NCBI GenBank assembly: GCA_963930655.1
Contig: OZ005601.1
Location: 24,366,921 to 24,430,920, forward strand
Length of the DNA stretch: 64,000 bases
Reading direction: 5' to 3'
Source: Myrica gale
Lineage: Eukaryota; Streptophyta; Magnoliopsida; Fagales; Myricaceae
This document shows positions 22,901 through 34,039 of this stretch, in pieces (the stretch's first letter is position 1; every line of letters starts with the position of its first letter). The position numbers and the translations under genes were made by a program. Below the pieces are notes generated by a model. It searched no databases and was not told where the DNA came from. It was given only the letters and a program-made list of their open reading frames with translations.

Positions 22901-25768
22901 CATATTCTCCATCTATCTCTTTCATTTGCTTCTCCAATACCTCCCCTCCCCACAGGGACATCTTGCGTCCATCAACATCCAGAGCTATAGCAATTGCTTT
23001 GCATACCCAAGGTAGTAAAACTAAAAGGGATTTGCATAACAAATTTGTATTAATAAAAATTTAAAGAAAAGAACCAATGCATTTGGATTTTTTATTCTAA
23101 TTCTTTGAGCATCAATTCCAGAAGCAATGCCAAGCAATTCCTGGGGTTTCATGTCATGCCTAACAAATTCGGCATATTAACTTAGTAATTAAAACTCATT
23201 CTCGAGAGTAAATCATACTTACACCTATAATGGGAGGCACACAAATTATAATGTCAAAGGAAATGTAAATGTCAAAATGAAGTTGTGGCACACCACTTGG
23301 CAAAATATTTAGAGAAGAAAAGGAAAAACGCAAAGAAAGAGAGAGAAGAAGACAACACGAACCTTCACTTGCTTAACATAAGGAACAGGAACGATGTACT
23401 CGCCAACATCCATATCACCAATTGACCGTGAAAGACACAAACCACCGGGCCAACACCTTAGAGGACCAATCTGCAAAAGAACCATTAGACTAGTCAGTTG
23501 GCAAGCTTTCCAGGGAGTCAACTTGAATGTTCCCAGATTCCAACGAATTCCACAGGAGAAACTGATCTGTCATCATATTGGAGTGAATTAACATCAAGGG
23601 TCCATCCAAATAGCAATATTCATAGCTGAAGTTTGTAAAAGATTCCACAATCTTATTTGCTTAAATCTATAGATAACTGGTACTACAATTCAATCAATCT
23701 TAAAGAAAACAAGCTGTTGGAAAAGCCCATGTTTTCATCAATGATCTAAGTTGACCAGGTGTTTATCCAAATTTTAGCCTCTGTTTGGCTGGCACAAAAA
23801 AAATTGGAAATTCTTGCACAACTACTTTTTCACAACAACTTTTTACAAACTCCAACACCTTTTTTCACAGATCCCGATAAGATCTACACTACCTCCAATA
23901 AATCGGCCCATTCAAATAGAGGCTTAATGTCTGGAGATGGGACCAAGGATCATGAGCACAAAGAATCACTATTTATGCAGCTTCACAGATTCACAATATT
24001 ATCAGTACTTTGGTCAGTGCAACACATAGTCAAAAAGATACCTCTGCCCCACCACCAGTATTCAGCCGACCCACCTCGCCCCCACTTGCAGTGATACGCT
24101 CCCTCCTAGTAAAATATACAGAAGTAAGGCCTAAGAAGGGTGGTGATTAAGTGAAACACCAGACACAGTGTATTAACAACTTACTCCTCCTCATTGCAGT
24201 CAAGTCTGTGATCTGCTGACAAGTAATAAATACCACCTTCGGCAGGTTCAAGTATGCAACGGGAATCACCAACAGATGCAACCGCTATGACCCATCCTTC
24301 TATTATTACAAAGGTAGCAGTTGTTCCTGATGTTTGTGCTGAGGTCACCATAACAGTTATGTCAAAATCATGCATACATAATGTAGTACAAAGAAAAAAG
24401 AAAAAAAAAAAGATAATCTAGTTTGAGACATAAAACTATATAAAAAAATGTCCAACACACTGACATTGATAAGAAGAAAAGAAGGTAACCACTGTTATTG
24501 AAATTGTTACACATGCACGCATGACAAGGAGTCCAAAAACAAAGAACAAAATGTACCAACTGTTTTGGGAAAATGATATTAAAGACTGTTAACCACCAAA
24601 GTTTACAAAGCTGGAACAATTAATTAGCACACAAGAAGAACTCCAAAACTCCAGAGCTTTCAAAGCAAGGTGGACAGTATAGTTGTATGCCTACACAAAA
24701 AGTTCACAAGCCAAACTTGAACTTGCAAACATGCCAGGAGTAACCAAGGCATTTATTAATAGGCTAAATAAGTTAGGTTAAAATTATGGAAGCCGATTAT
24801 ATCCAGGTAGGACTTCAATGAACTCCAAATATATTCATACGGAAATCTACATACTATACCCAGCTACAAATACATAAAATTCAACAGATATGTTTCTAAA
24901 TAGAAAGTACTTGAACCTTTCTCTTGAAAGTCTTTATCCGTTTTAACAAAGCCTGCAACCAAAGCCCTTGGAAGGGTTGCAACCCATTCATCTCTGTTAA
25001 GATCTGAAGGAATAGCACGTAACACATTTCTTAGGAGAGTCTCCTTAGAGTATATAGCAGCAGCAGATCCATTATGTCCATCAAATAGCTGCAAAACATG
25101 TTTTAGTAAGAGCAACCTACAAAAGATAATTATGATGGCTATGAATATTACAATAAGTGGAACGCAGCCACCAGTGCTTCAATGGTTTTTCACTTATAAA
25201 TAAATTTCATGGTAGTTAAAGGCCCAAATTATCCAGTGAACTTGATACGTGTAATAGCAATGACATTATTTTTCCCTGAACCCAAGCAACCGTTATTTGA
25301 CTTATTGGTTAAGAGGCTCCAATCTGCAGTTTTTACATATCCTCACCACTGCTGCCAATGAATCTAAGGTCATGCATGGAGTGACTGACATCTTATGCAA
25401 GCTAACCACACCAAGATTGCAGTGTATCACAATAGAAACTCTCAACTCTCAGAATTTACTGAATGCAAGCAACAAGGAATCCACATATCAAACAAGAACT
25501 ATAAATTTGGATACAACCCAACACAATGGGAAAAACCAACACCGATACTTCTCGAAACAGAAAACCATACCCCAAAAACGGAGTACGTAGAGACCCCATC
25601 TCCAACCATCCTTTGGCATTCCGTCTTCAGTAACGTAAAATCCTCCCCTTTCTTGCTCTGGCTGGCCTGACCATGTACAATTTCAGGCCTCTCAATCCTT
25701 TCGCAGGCCAATTCACGCTTGAGCAGCACCGAAAGCGGGACCGTGTGATGATCATTCCTCGTGGACAT
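19949..25768 (-). CDS. protein phosphatase 2C with C-terminal Cys-pair tail (Arabidopsis At1g47380-like)
   Basis: Mn/Mg-dependent Ser/Thr phosphatase. Nine exons were assigned from splice consensus and phase: 25768-25571, 25088-24917, 24338-24185, 24105-24042, 23470-23363, 20994-20869, 20703-20468, 20278-20076, 19974-19949. They sum to 1287 nt, 428 residues plus stop, the length I recall for the Arabidopsis relative. Metal-binding and catalytic motifs: LFDGHNG (67-73), GDSR (147-150), SADHRL, a Gly-rich ASGGEVGRLNTGGG, LSRSIGD, SSDGVWD (243-249) and RDDTT (283-287). After the catalytic core come a basic segment and two Cys pairs (C369/C372 and C403/C406) around a PWDGPFLC motif, typical of this plant subgroup. 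The start gives MSTRNDHHTVPLSVLLKRE, matching the family N-terminus. A 5' leader intron (about 26102-25865) is likely. Intron 5 is 2.4 kb and intron 4 contains a MITE. Confidence 0.95.
20047..20066. repeat. short GAGAGG purine tract
   Basis: A GGAGAGGGAGAGGGAGAA tract lies in intron 8 of the PP2C gene, about 10 bases below the exon 8 donor on the minus strand, where it forms a pyrimidine-rich stretch. It is a low-complexity repeat. Confidence 0.7.
23777..23923. mobile_element. Tourist-like MITE in intron 4 of the PP2C gene
   Basis: This 147-bp element starts GCCTCTGTTTGG, and its right end, reverse complemented, is GCCTCTATTTGAATGG. It is flanked by TTA on both sides (23774-23776 and 23924-23926), the PIF/Harbinger target duplication. 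It lies well inside the intron and does not disturb the exon boundaries at 24042 and 23470. Confidence 0.78.
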
Positions 25769-26450
25769 TTTCTCACAGACAGAAATCCCAATATTGCTTC
25801 TCGCCAGAGAATGTACGCGCGAACCCACCTAACTCCAAGCCTCCATGTGTTATTAGACAATGCCCTGAAACAACCAGCCAACGTTACAAAATCAACCATA
25901 AATATGCATCACATTCACCAAATTTCGAACTTCGATCGGTAAATCACCGGTTTCAATAGCTGCTGCAGCCATGACCGGGATGAAATTATCAAGATCTTCC
26001 AGTGAAACGATCAGAAATCGCAAATGCGCAAAAAATTACGAAAATATATGTCAATGTGGATCATACGCATCCACCGAAAGCTTGAAAAAGGCAACAACTC
26101 ACAAATCCAATAACAAAATCGAGAAGATGAGAAGGAGAAACCGGGGAGAAACGGAGGGAACGAGAAACGGACGATATTTACTGAAAATGAGAGACGAAGC
26201 GACGGTGGCTACGCGCGGCGAAGGGGATGAGATGATGCGATGAATTGGAATAGTCGCTGTGATCGAGAAACGCGGATCCCGGCGTAACGCAGAAATTCCA
26301 TTGCTGAAGAAACAACAGAGTAAAAATAAAAACACGAAAAGCTCAAATGAGGTTCTTCTCTCCTTATTTTTTCCCCTTCTATTTTTAGTTTTTTTTAAAG
26401 CAGCTGACATGTCAAGAAACGGCCATTCGGCGCTCCCTCCCGAGCCGTTT
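25769..26450 (-). promoter_or_regulatory. PP2C 5' leader with likely leader intron and proximal promoter
   Basis: On the minus strand a good donor (TTT|GTGAGT) lies at 26102 and a matching acceptor (TTTCAG|GGCATTG) at 25866-25865, so the 5' leader is probably interrupted by an intron of about 238 bp. The leader exon would lie above 26102 in a purine/pyrimidine-biased stretch rich in TTCTCC words. This is inferred from consensus only; no TATA box is claimed. Confidence 0.45.
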
Positions 26451-27431
26451 TTTTTTTCCTTTTTCTGGAGCCGGCGTTTACCGTGGTGGCGCCACTGTCT
26501 TGGCGCTTTCTGAATCGTTGGATTAGGCTTTGAGGCATCAAAGCGGACCCCACCGGCCAAATTTTAGCCGATACGGTCCAACGACTGAGAGTATTATGCA
26601 TATTTTCCTATGTGGCTAGTTCGACGATGGGATGGCGCCGTTTGAGTTAATTAACGCAAATCTGGAAGGTCAAATTGACTGAGTCAACTACAACCCCTTA
26701 CGTGACGGGAAGACATTGAAATTTTAAAACGCAAACAATAAAGCAGAAGGGAAAAAAACACCTTTTAATAAATATAGTAAAAAATAAAAATAATTTTCAC
26801 CCTTTAACATTTTTCATCATAAATTGTTATTTTTATCCTATTTTACTTATAAACTACATTTTATATATTTTATTAATTTAGATGAAAAATTATTTCTTAA
26901 TCTATAAAATTATGGGTTTATTCCTACTAAAAATATCATACCAGTAAGATATAACAGTTTTTTTTACCAGTAAAATATAAATAAATGAAACTCTAATTTT
27001 CAAAAAAAGTTAACACGGGACTCAATGCCCTTATAAAATTAATAATTACTAGGTTTAATATTTAAAAATAATATTTTAGAATGCAAAGCATCATTAAAAT
27101 TAAGTTACAAGGTGTATTTATCTTTTTTTATTAAACATTTATCTGTCTTTTTACCAAAAAGAATATTTATCTATATCTTTTGTTTATTCAATAATTTATA
27201 TAGTAAGCATATCTAAAGTGTTCCATATTTTAATAAACTAAATAAACCCAAAATTGGAATATTAAATTCATTATTCGTATGTTATTTTCAGAATAGAACC
27301 CTAAACATTTTCTTATTAAAAAAAACAAAAATTATTGGTAGAAGAACATATCCAGTTGTACTATCCACAAGGGTGGGGCCGGTGGGCCTGTGGACCAATG
27401 TGCGTGGGCCCACTATTACTGGGCACCCTTA
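26451..27431. other. intergenic, AT-rich
   Basis: Nothing coding is recognised. A long AT-rich stretch covers about 26735-27330. Ends for any further element could not be defined. Confidence 0.5.
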
Positions 27432-27672
27432 GGTTATGTTTGGTTTAGTTCTCAAAACTGTTTTTGTTTTTGTGTTTTTTTTAAGTAGTGTAGATTCTTT
27501 TGGGATGAGTGAAAAGTTAGTTAAAATTTGTTGTAAAAAGTTATTGAGATTGGTGAAAATGTATTGAAATTGATGAAAAAAATTATTGGGATTAATGAAA
27601 ATGTATTGAAATTAATGAAAAAGTGAGTGAGAAATTTTTAAACAGTTTTCGAGAAGTTAAACAAACATAGCC
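27432..27672. mobile_element. Tourist-like MITE
   Basis: A 241-bp element with ends GGTTATGTTTGGTTTA and (right end, reverse complement) GGCTATGTTTGTTTAAC, then a second matched block TTCTCAAAACTGTTT/CTCGAAAACTGTTT. It is flanked by TTA at 27429-27431 and 27673-27675. The interior contains four imperfect GAAAATGTATTGAAATT-like repeats. No coding capacity. Confidence 0.85.
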
Positions 27673-29002
27673 TTATTCTCCACTCTCCGCTCTTTTCCAA
27701 CCCTCTGACCTCCACTTGGATGCCCCGAAATCCGCGGCACCAGTTAAGTCGCGAACAAGTCACGAGGGAAGGCCCATATGCAGGGAATATGCGTCAACTG
27801 CGTCTTCAAATCCAACTATTAAATGAACAATCGGAAGCCGAAAAACGAGGTCTTTGAATAAATCGGATCGCGGCGTGTCTTCACGGAGACATGAAGCGCG
27901 TGAAGTCTTGAAGGTATCCTAAGTAGTGGTCATCGGACAAACACCGCGTGAAAAGAAGTTAAAATAAGGAACAATGAAGGAGAGAAATAATTGATTCGCC
28001 ACGTTGGCTTTTGGGGAGCCCGGCTCGGATGAACGGCTATGACTTAGCGGCTGAATATATGATTGGGTAGCGACGGAACAAAGAAAAACAGATACGGATG
28101 ATGGAACAAGTCAAAGCAGCGTGTGTTCTATTTTTGGTAAGCACGGCCCCATTGTGAGCTTGTTCCAGCTTGCGCAATCAACTTTCACAACTCCAAATTT
28201 GGATCTCTATTATTTATGGTTGGAATTGTATTGAATAATTTATAAGAGATACACACAATAGATATATTTCATATAAATATAATAAATAGGTCATATAATA
28301 TTTAATACTGCTCATATAAAATTTTGAATAACATAAGTCCTACTATGAGATCCATCTGTTGTGTCTATCTCTCGATAAATTATAAAAAATCATCATCCCA
28401 ACAACTCTTTACCATGCCCATCTGATCTCACAGCTGCTTAAATTCCTTTTATGATTGAAGTTTTTCTGGGCTCTCGAGAGTTAAGTTCAAATTAAGAAGA
28501 AGGTAACGGAAAAGCCTTCTCCTTTCTATTGGGTATAATGTCTACGTCAGAATTTGCAGCACAAGGAAGGATAGACTCAGATCAATTAGATTTATCATAT
28601 ATTCAACCCCCACCACATTCCATGCCTAACAACCTACGATTAGCTGTCGCCAGGTACTACAGCAGAGGAATACTTTTATTTTTTTAAAAAAAATAATGTA
28701 GTAAAAGATATACGTATTATTCAAATAAGTTAGGCTGATTCTAAGGGATAAATATTATTATTTAAATTATATTATCTAACAATTAATTAGTAGGTGTAAT
28801 ACGTTAAGATTTAGTATTGTTTGTTTCTATGTAAAGCATTTTTTAAAGTAATTTTCAATATATTATGTTTCAGTCAAATATTCTAATTTTTCGGTAAAAA
28901 AAATTTTAATATATCAAATATATTTGTTAAAAGTACTTTTCAATATTTTTGAAGTATGTTATATTTTTGTAATTTTAACATTAATTTGAAATAAAAATAA
29001 AA
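27673..29002. other. intergenic with one MITE copy
   Basis: No gene recognised. The MITE-like repeat at 28233-28385 is listed separately; 28670-28990 is very AT-rich. Confidence 0.5.
28233..28385. mobile_element. MITE, second copy of the 13273 family
   Basis: Terminal inverted repeats are AATTTATAAGAGATACACAC and, from the right end, AATTTATCGAGAGATAGACAC. Both continue into ACAATAGAT/ACAACAGAT. The interior shares TAATATTTAATACTGC and CATATAAAATTTTGA with the copy at 41640-41720. There is no coding capacity. Confidence 0.65.
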
Positions 29003-29389
29003 GGATAAAATACATTTTTCACTCATCAACTACCAAGTTTATGACACATTACACACTAAATTATCAGTTTTGACATATTACAACCTTCAACTACCAATGT
29101 TAGTGTGACACCCCGCTTTATTTTCAGTTATTTGACTTATTAAATAATATACTCTTTAGAGTTTTTCAGTTTAAATAAGTCTAAATTATTACTTTATTAA
29201 GCTTAAAAATCAATTCTTCAAGTAAGTGTTTGTCTTTGTTTGCATTGGTTTGCATATTATTTCCTTATAAGCTTCATATTTGTTATTAAAGGCTTCGTCA
29301 TATTTAGATTTTGCCTAATCTTCCAGTATTTTTCAGCTTAAAGCCGAATATAAGTAGTTGCATTAAGTACACTCGATACAAGGATACAC

Positions 29390-29830
29390 GGGCTGGCCGA
29401 GTGTTGTTCTCCCTGTCTGGCTGAGTGTTGCACTCCTCTGAGTCCGGCATGCTCGGGAGTACTGATCAGGGAAGTCCCGGGGAAGCCCCAGGAAGACTGC
29501 CCGGGGTCGGTAAGTGTTGAGGCCGGGGGCACTGAGCCCTGTGTACCCGAGGACACTGAGACCTGAGGTCGAGGGAGGCCTGAGAACAGACCAGGACTGA
29601 TTGGGTAGGCTGGTCTGGATGAAGTTCCCGGCCTCTTAGCGTATTGATTTCCTTGGGTGAGCTGAGCCCTGGAAACCCCGGGGTACTGAGCCCTGGCATT
29701 CCCGGGAGGTTTGAGACCCGGGCAATGTTTGGGAGTACTGGACCCTGGGTTTAGCTGGACTCCTGAGCCAGGGGGTGTTGAGCCCTGGTCTTCAGGTGTG
29801 CTGGGTGAACTGTGTTGCTCGGGTATTTTA
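29390..29830. repeat. GC-rich degenerate short tandem repeats
   Basis: Variants of TACTGAGCCCTGG followed by a CCCCGGGG/CCCGGG word recur roughly every 20-35 bases over 440 bases in an otherwise AT-rich element. The long minus-strand ORF over it (rich in Pro, Gly, Ser) follows from the repeat composition. Function unknown; possibly an LTR promoter/enhancer array. Confidence 0.7.
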
Positions 29831-31124
29831 AGTTTAGTCGTCATTTTTGCTCATGAATTAATTTCACCGATTGCGCATTTAATGCCCCCTTATCTGATTG
29901 CCTACGTGAAGCTTTTTCATTGGCTCACACCTTGACTTAATGCTTGCAATAGAGACGTGTGATATGAGAAGAGTGGTAGCAGACTGTGTATGGCTCGAAA
30001 CCAATTCAAATCTTGCTAATGATTGTCTAGACCTAGAGTGCGCTAGGTAGACTGGCCAGGAGGGGAGTTACCTTCCAATCCGTTGCTTTTAGTTCGTTGC
30101 TTATACGAGAGAGAGATAGTTGAGAAGAGTAGATGACTGCTCGTGATTGGCTATATCGTGATTTTCTGTAGATTTCTCTAGACCTCTAGCGTAGGGTGTG
30201 TAGATGGGTCAGAGGGAATTAACCAGCGAGTTACATTGTCAGCAAAGATCTGCTCTGAACTGATAACGTCATTAGGAGAGATTTGGCTGAAAAAGAAAGA
30301 GAGGGGAAAGAGACATGATATATGGGAGACTTGTTGGCTTTTTATGATTGATTGCTAAGTGATTTGCTCAAGATTCGCCTAGCCTAGAGTAGGGAACGTA
30401 GGACTGGCTGGGGGGAATTCACATTTAGTTAGTCGCATGTATAAATGTGAGACCTGCTCGACTAACTCTGGCGGCATAAGTATAGATCGAGCACACCTAT
30501 CTGATAAAATAGGATAGGAGAGTGACGTGAGAGAGACCCGCTGACCAAAACACGAAAGAAAGGAAAAGACCACAGGAAAAAGGAAGGGCCCGGGGGTAAT
30601 CTCGGTCTGCACTTTCTTCCTTTAGCAACTTTTGTCTTCTCCTATCCAAATTACGTATTATGTTGTTCATGTTTTTTATCCAAGGAAAGCAGTTCAACCG
30701 AGTAAGGTAAGGGTATAGCAAATCAACAGGGTATTCGGGATAGTCACATGTGTAAGGGATCTAGTTTAGCGTTACAAGGGAATGGTAGAGCCAGTGAGTT
30801 TGTTGCATATAAGGGTACAAGGGAGATAGTCACATGCACGTAAGGGGTTCTAGTTGTATGTTTGTGTTGATGAGATCACTTTAAGAATGGTTAAATGCTC
30901 TAATGTCATGCGTGTATGACTTGATTTGTGAAGTTGAAATGTGTTAAGGGTGACGTGGGTATCTTTTGATCTCTGTCAATAGAATAAATAGTGAATATGG
31001 ATTGTATGGCCACGGGTTGGCCTTGGGTGAAGAATATGTGCATGCATGACTCTTTTAAAGACTGCTATTGAGTTGGGTACTTGTATGTTTGAATGATGTA
31101 TAAATGGAAAATACTTTAGTTTTA

Positions 31125-31312
31125 GGAAAATTTGTAGTTTCATCCCTAGCTTTTACCCCTTTTAACGATTTGATCCTTAAGAATAAACCCTAACAAAAAA
31201 TTCCTCAAGTTATTATTTTTTGACAAAAAACACCTTCCGTCAAGATTCCGTCTCTTTGTTAACAGGAGACATTTCCACCTTGGCAATTTAGACCTGTGGC
31301 ACTGCACAACCA
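31125..31312 (+). repeat. left terminal inverted repeat of the Pack-MULE
   Basis: It pairs with 34040-34225 in reverse orientation at high identity by eye. Shared words are CTTTTACCCCTTTTAACG, GTTATTATTTTTTGA, CGTCTCTTTGTTAA and GGAGACATTTCCAC. Confidence 0.9.
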
Positions 31313-32234
31313 ATTTGTCTCCATTGTTTTTTTCTTTCTTTTTTCTCTCCCGCAGCACCTCCCTTCTCTATTCTCGTGTCTCTTCGCCCATTTCTTTTAT
31401 CCGTGGATCTGTCATCTTTCTCCATCAAAACACGTTCTCTTCCCTTTCAAGGTAATCTTTTTTCTCCTTTTTATTTTTTTTCTTTGCTTTTTTTTTTGGG
31501 GTTTCGGGTTCATGTATTGTTTGTTTTTCTTTGTTTTGTTTAAGCTCTATTGCTTTAGTTCGCACCTTATTTCTTTCTCTTTCTTGTCTTTGGCCTAATT
31601 TATTCAGAAGGTGGGAACCACGCCGTACTGGGCATGATCTGATATGAAAGCCGCAGGCAGTACACTTTGGTAGTTTCATCCCTAGCTTTTACCCCTTTTA
31701 ACCGTTTGATCCTTAAGAAATAAACTCTAACAAAAAACTCCTCAAATTATTATTTTTTGACAAAAAACACCTTCCGTCAAGATTCCGTCTCTTTGTTAAC
31801 AGGAGACATTTCCACCCTAGCAATTTAGACCTGTGGCACTGCACAACCAATTTATCTCCAGTGTTTTTTTTCTTTCTTTTTTCTCTCCCGTGGCACCTCT
31901 CTTCTCTATTCTTGTGTCTCTTCGCCCATTTCTTTTATCTGTGGATCTGCCTTCTTTCTCCATCAAAACACGTTCTCTTCCCTTTCAAGGTAATCTTTTT
32001 TCTCCTTTTTCTTTTTTTTTTCTTTACTTTTTCGTTTTTGGGGTTTCGGGTTCATCTATTGTTTGTTTTTGGTTTGGCTTCTGTTTGTTTTTCCTTGTTT
32101 TGTTTCAGCTCCATTGCTTTAGTTCGCACCTTATTTATTTCTCTTTCTTTTGTTTGGGCTAATTTATTCAGAAGGTGGGAATCTCGCCATACTGGGCATG
32201 ATCTGATATGAAAGCCGCAGGCAGTCCACTTTGG
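31135..32234. repeat. tandem duplication of the Pack-MULE terminus, two copies of ~536-564 bp
   Basis: Copy 1 runs 31135-31670 and copy 2 31671-32234, both from TAGTTTCATCCC to CACTTTGG. They are about 93-96% alike by eye, with small indels in the T-rich part. Each copy contains the inverted-repeat sequence, then a pyrimidine-rich stretch with a donor-like TTCAAG|GTAATC, then a short piece ending at the captured CCT exon. The duplication therefore happened after the capture. Confidence 0.9.
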
Positions 32235-32312
32235 CCGGGTTTCAGCGTAGGCTTTTCTGGAAGCATAGTGAATGGTCTTCTCAAACTTCCAGTTCTTCCT
32301 CTTCAAATGCAA
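32229..32312 (-). pseudogene. captured exon of a CONSTANS-like CCT domain
   Basis: After a TTTTTGCAG acceptor, the minus strand encodes 28 residues containing KRKNWKFEKTIHYASRKAYA and then ETRPK. This matches the N-terminal two thirds of the CCT domain of CONSTANS-like proteins, which bind DNA with NF-Y subunits. Family sequences usually continue with a basic GRFAK stretch, which is missing here: at CACTTTGG the frame passes into Pack-MULE terminal sequence. It is a fragment only; no B-box part is seen. Its last bases are also present at the end of the first terminal copy (31663-31670). Confidence 0.82.
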
Positions 32313-32560
32313 CTGCAAAAACACATGCAACTCAATTATAGCCTCAACCTTGGATTCCATACTAGTATCAGACAGCAAAAGATATGTGATCATCATCAAA
32401 CTTCTTCACATTAAGAGCCTCGAAAGATTATTCAAGTGTTGATAAAGGGGAATACTGCATGTGTTACATGTGTTAACTTCTTTAATATATATCTTCATCA
32501 ATTACTCCACTATACTGATAAGAAACTATGAACCTTTCTATCATCTCCATCTCTATCGAA

Positions 32561-33308
32561 TCACTCCACTTTAGCGCCTTCTTCCTTCTTTTGCAAGTAC
32601 CTATGCATACAGATCAGTCATCGGGAGAAATTTGTCAGCAGCTTGGATAACATGGCCAATTAAAGACGTAAGAGAGTTTTTAGAATTCGTGGTGAAGTTG
32701 CTTGTAATAATGGATATGAAGTGTTTGTAATGTGTTTAATTGACCAGACCTCAAGATCACGAAGATCTAAAGCACAAAACGATAGACTAAAAGTTAGAAA
32801 GCCACTGTGCTAAGACGCTTCTTACCCTTGAGCCCGCATCCAACGGGAGAGCCAATAGTGCTGTACAGTTTCATTTGCGACATGGCATACGAGGAGATGG
32901 TAGTTCCTTGGTTGTACCATGTACGCAAACCTCATGAACAATGCGGAATAAATACACATCACTGCAACCCCAATAAGAAAATTCTCATGAGGTCTCATGC
33001 CAAAAGCCTAGAACAAGAGAAAAACGGCATTTACATGGAAATAGACTTGTTGTCATGTTGCCAGAAATCGACTCGGGGGGTTTCTTTGTGTCTGTCATTG
33101 CCTGTCAGAACAATCAAATGATGCGGATCATCTCAAAGTAGCTAAGAACGAAATCTTTGAGACAAAAACAATAATGAACACTCGAACGTTTTTATGCATT
33201 AGTACTGAAGCATACTGCAATGGGAATGCTCCAGTTCACAACAGGGCCCCAAAAGTGAGTCGTTTTAAGACCGATAGGACTTTTCCAAAAAGTGTGGAGG
33301 ATTCCCAT
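32561..33308 (-). CDS. mitochondrial pyruvate carrier 1 (MPC1)-like gene inside the Pack-MULE
   Basis: MPC1 pairs with MPC2 in the inner mitochondrial membrane to import pyruvate. Four exons: 33308-33216, 33101-33047, 32961-32826, 32600-32561. They sum to 324 nt, 107 residues plus TGA. All introns are GT-AG (114, 85 and 225 bp) and phases agree. Landmarks: [17 protein letters not shown] (10-26), [14 protein letters not shown] (34-47), [19 protein letters not shown] (50-68), [13 protein letters not shown] (76-88), then AQGYLQKKE near the end. Length and order equal those of the normal plant protein, with no stop or frameshift. Unusual residues against the family as I recall it: Ser in PPESISG where Met is usual, and HYW where LYQ is common. 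A leader-intron acceptor (TATATGCAG) lies just upstream at about 33340. Complete coding structure is seen directly; expression and function are not known. Confidence 0.87.
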
Positions 33309-33340
33309 TTCAAAGCTACGACAACTTGCAGAGCTGCATA

Positions 33341-34039
33341 TAATAAAGTCAAATGCCTTAAATGTGGCGATGACTCTCCCAGCGAACCTTGAAACTAACC
33401 TTAAAAAACAGATCTAGTTAGTTAGAGCATACTGTGAGACAACAGAATAAGAAACTACAGGCATGTATATTGGCCATAGTTGGAGTTCAAGCTCTCCAAC
33501 AATTAAGATACGAACATCTTAATAGATGGAAGCTGTAGATAATTATGAGCTCAGGCTCTCGTGTAATATGACATGATATGATGTAGAAACAAGATTACAG
33601 TGCAGTGTATCCAATGGAGAAGGAATATCCCACTGAATTGGATGACGCAACACGAGAAAAGGGAAAGCAATATGTGAGGCTCTGTGAATCTGTGATCGAT
33701 ATCAAAGCACCTCTCTGTGGAGTGGTTGATGATTGGAGCGGAGACGGGCTGAGTTTGAACCGATACAACGCTATTCGTGTCTGCACTGTAAAATGGACTC
33801 AGGCAATCGAGATCAAGAAATGTTCCATTTCTGAGAAAATCATGTCGCCAGGTTCACATCCAAAGCCTCCACAACCTTGTAGCCAAAGTTCGGGTTCGAG
33901 ATAAGCCACAAGATCGCTTCGGACTCTTCGTGATGGTTGGTGTTGGTCTCGGAGTTCGTATTTGCTCGATGGTTTCTTCATCTTGGCAGCTGGGTGGCTC
34001 TCTCGTTAACAAAGGCAACGTGGAAATGTCAAAATTTGT
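33341..34039. other. unidentified cargo block of the Pack-MULE
   Basis: This interval is of more balanced base composition than the surrounding transposon DNA. Open frames exist on both strands (plus 33605-33904; minus 33981-33799), but neither resembles a family I know. It may hold the promoter and leader captured with MPC1, a fragment of a third host gene, or both. A stretch before 34039 repeats GCCACGGGGTCTAAATTG-like terminal sequence. Confidence 0.4.

Noticed and set aside
29338..29844. 168-residue Pro/Gly/Ser-rich ORF on the minus strand
   Set aside because: It follows the degenerate GC-rich repeat; reading is open because of composition and no domain is recognisable.
31296..32211. Phe/Leu-rich ORFs resembling membrane proteins
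   Set aside because: They read through T-rich pyrimidine tracts of the duplicated Pack-MULE terminus.
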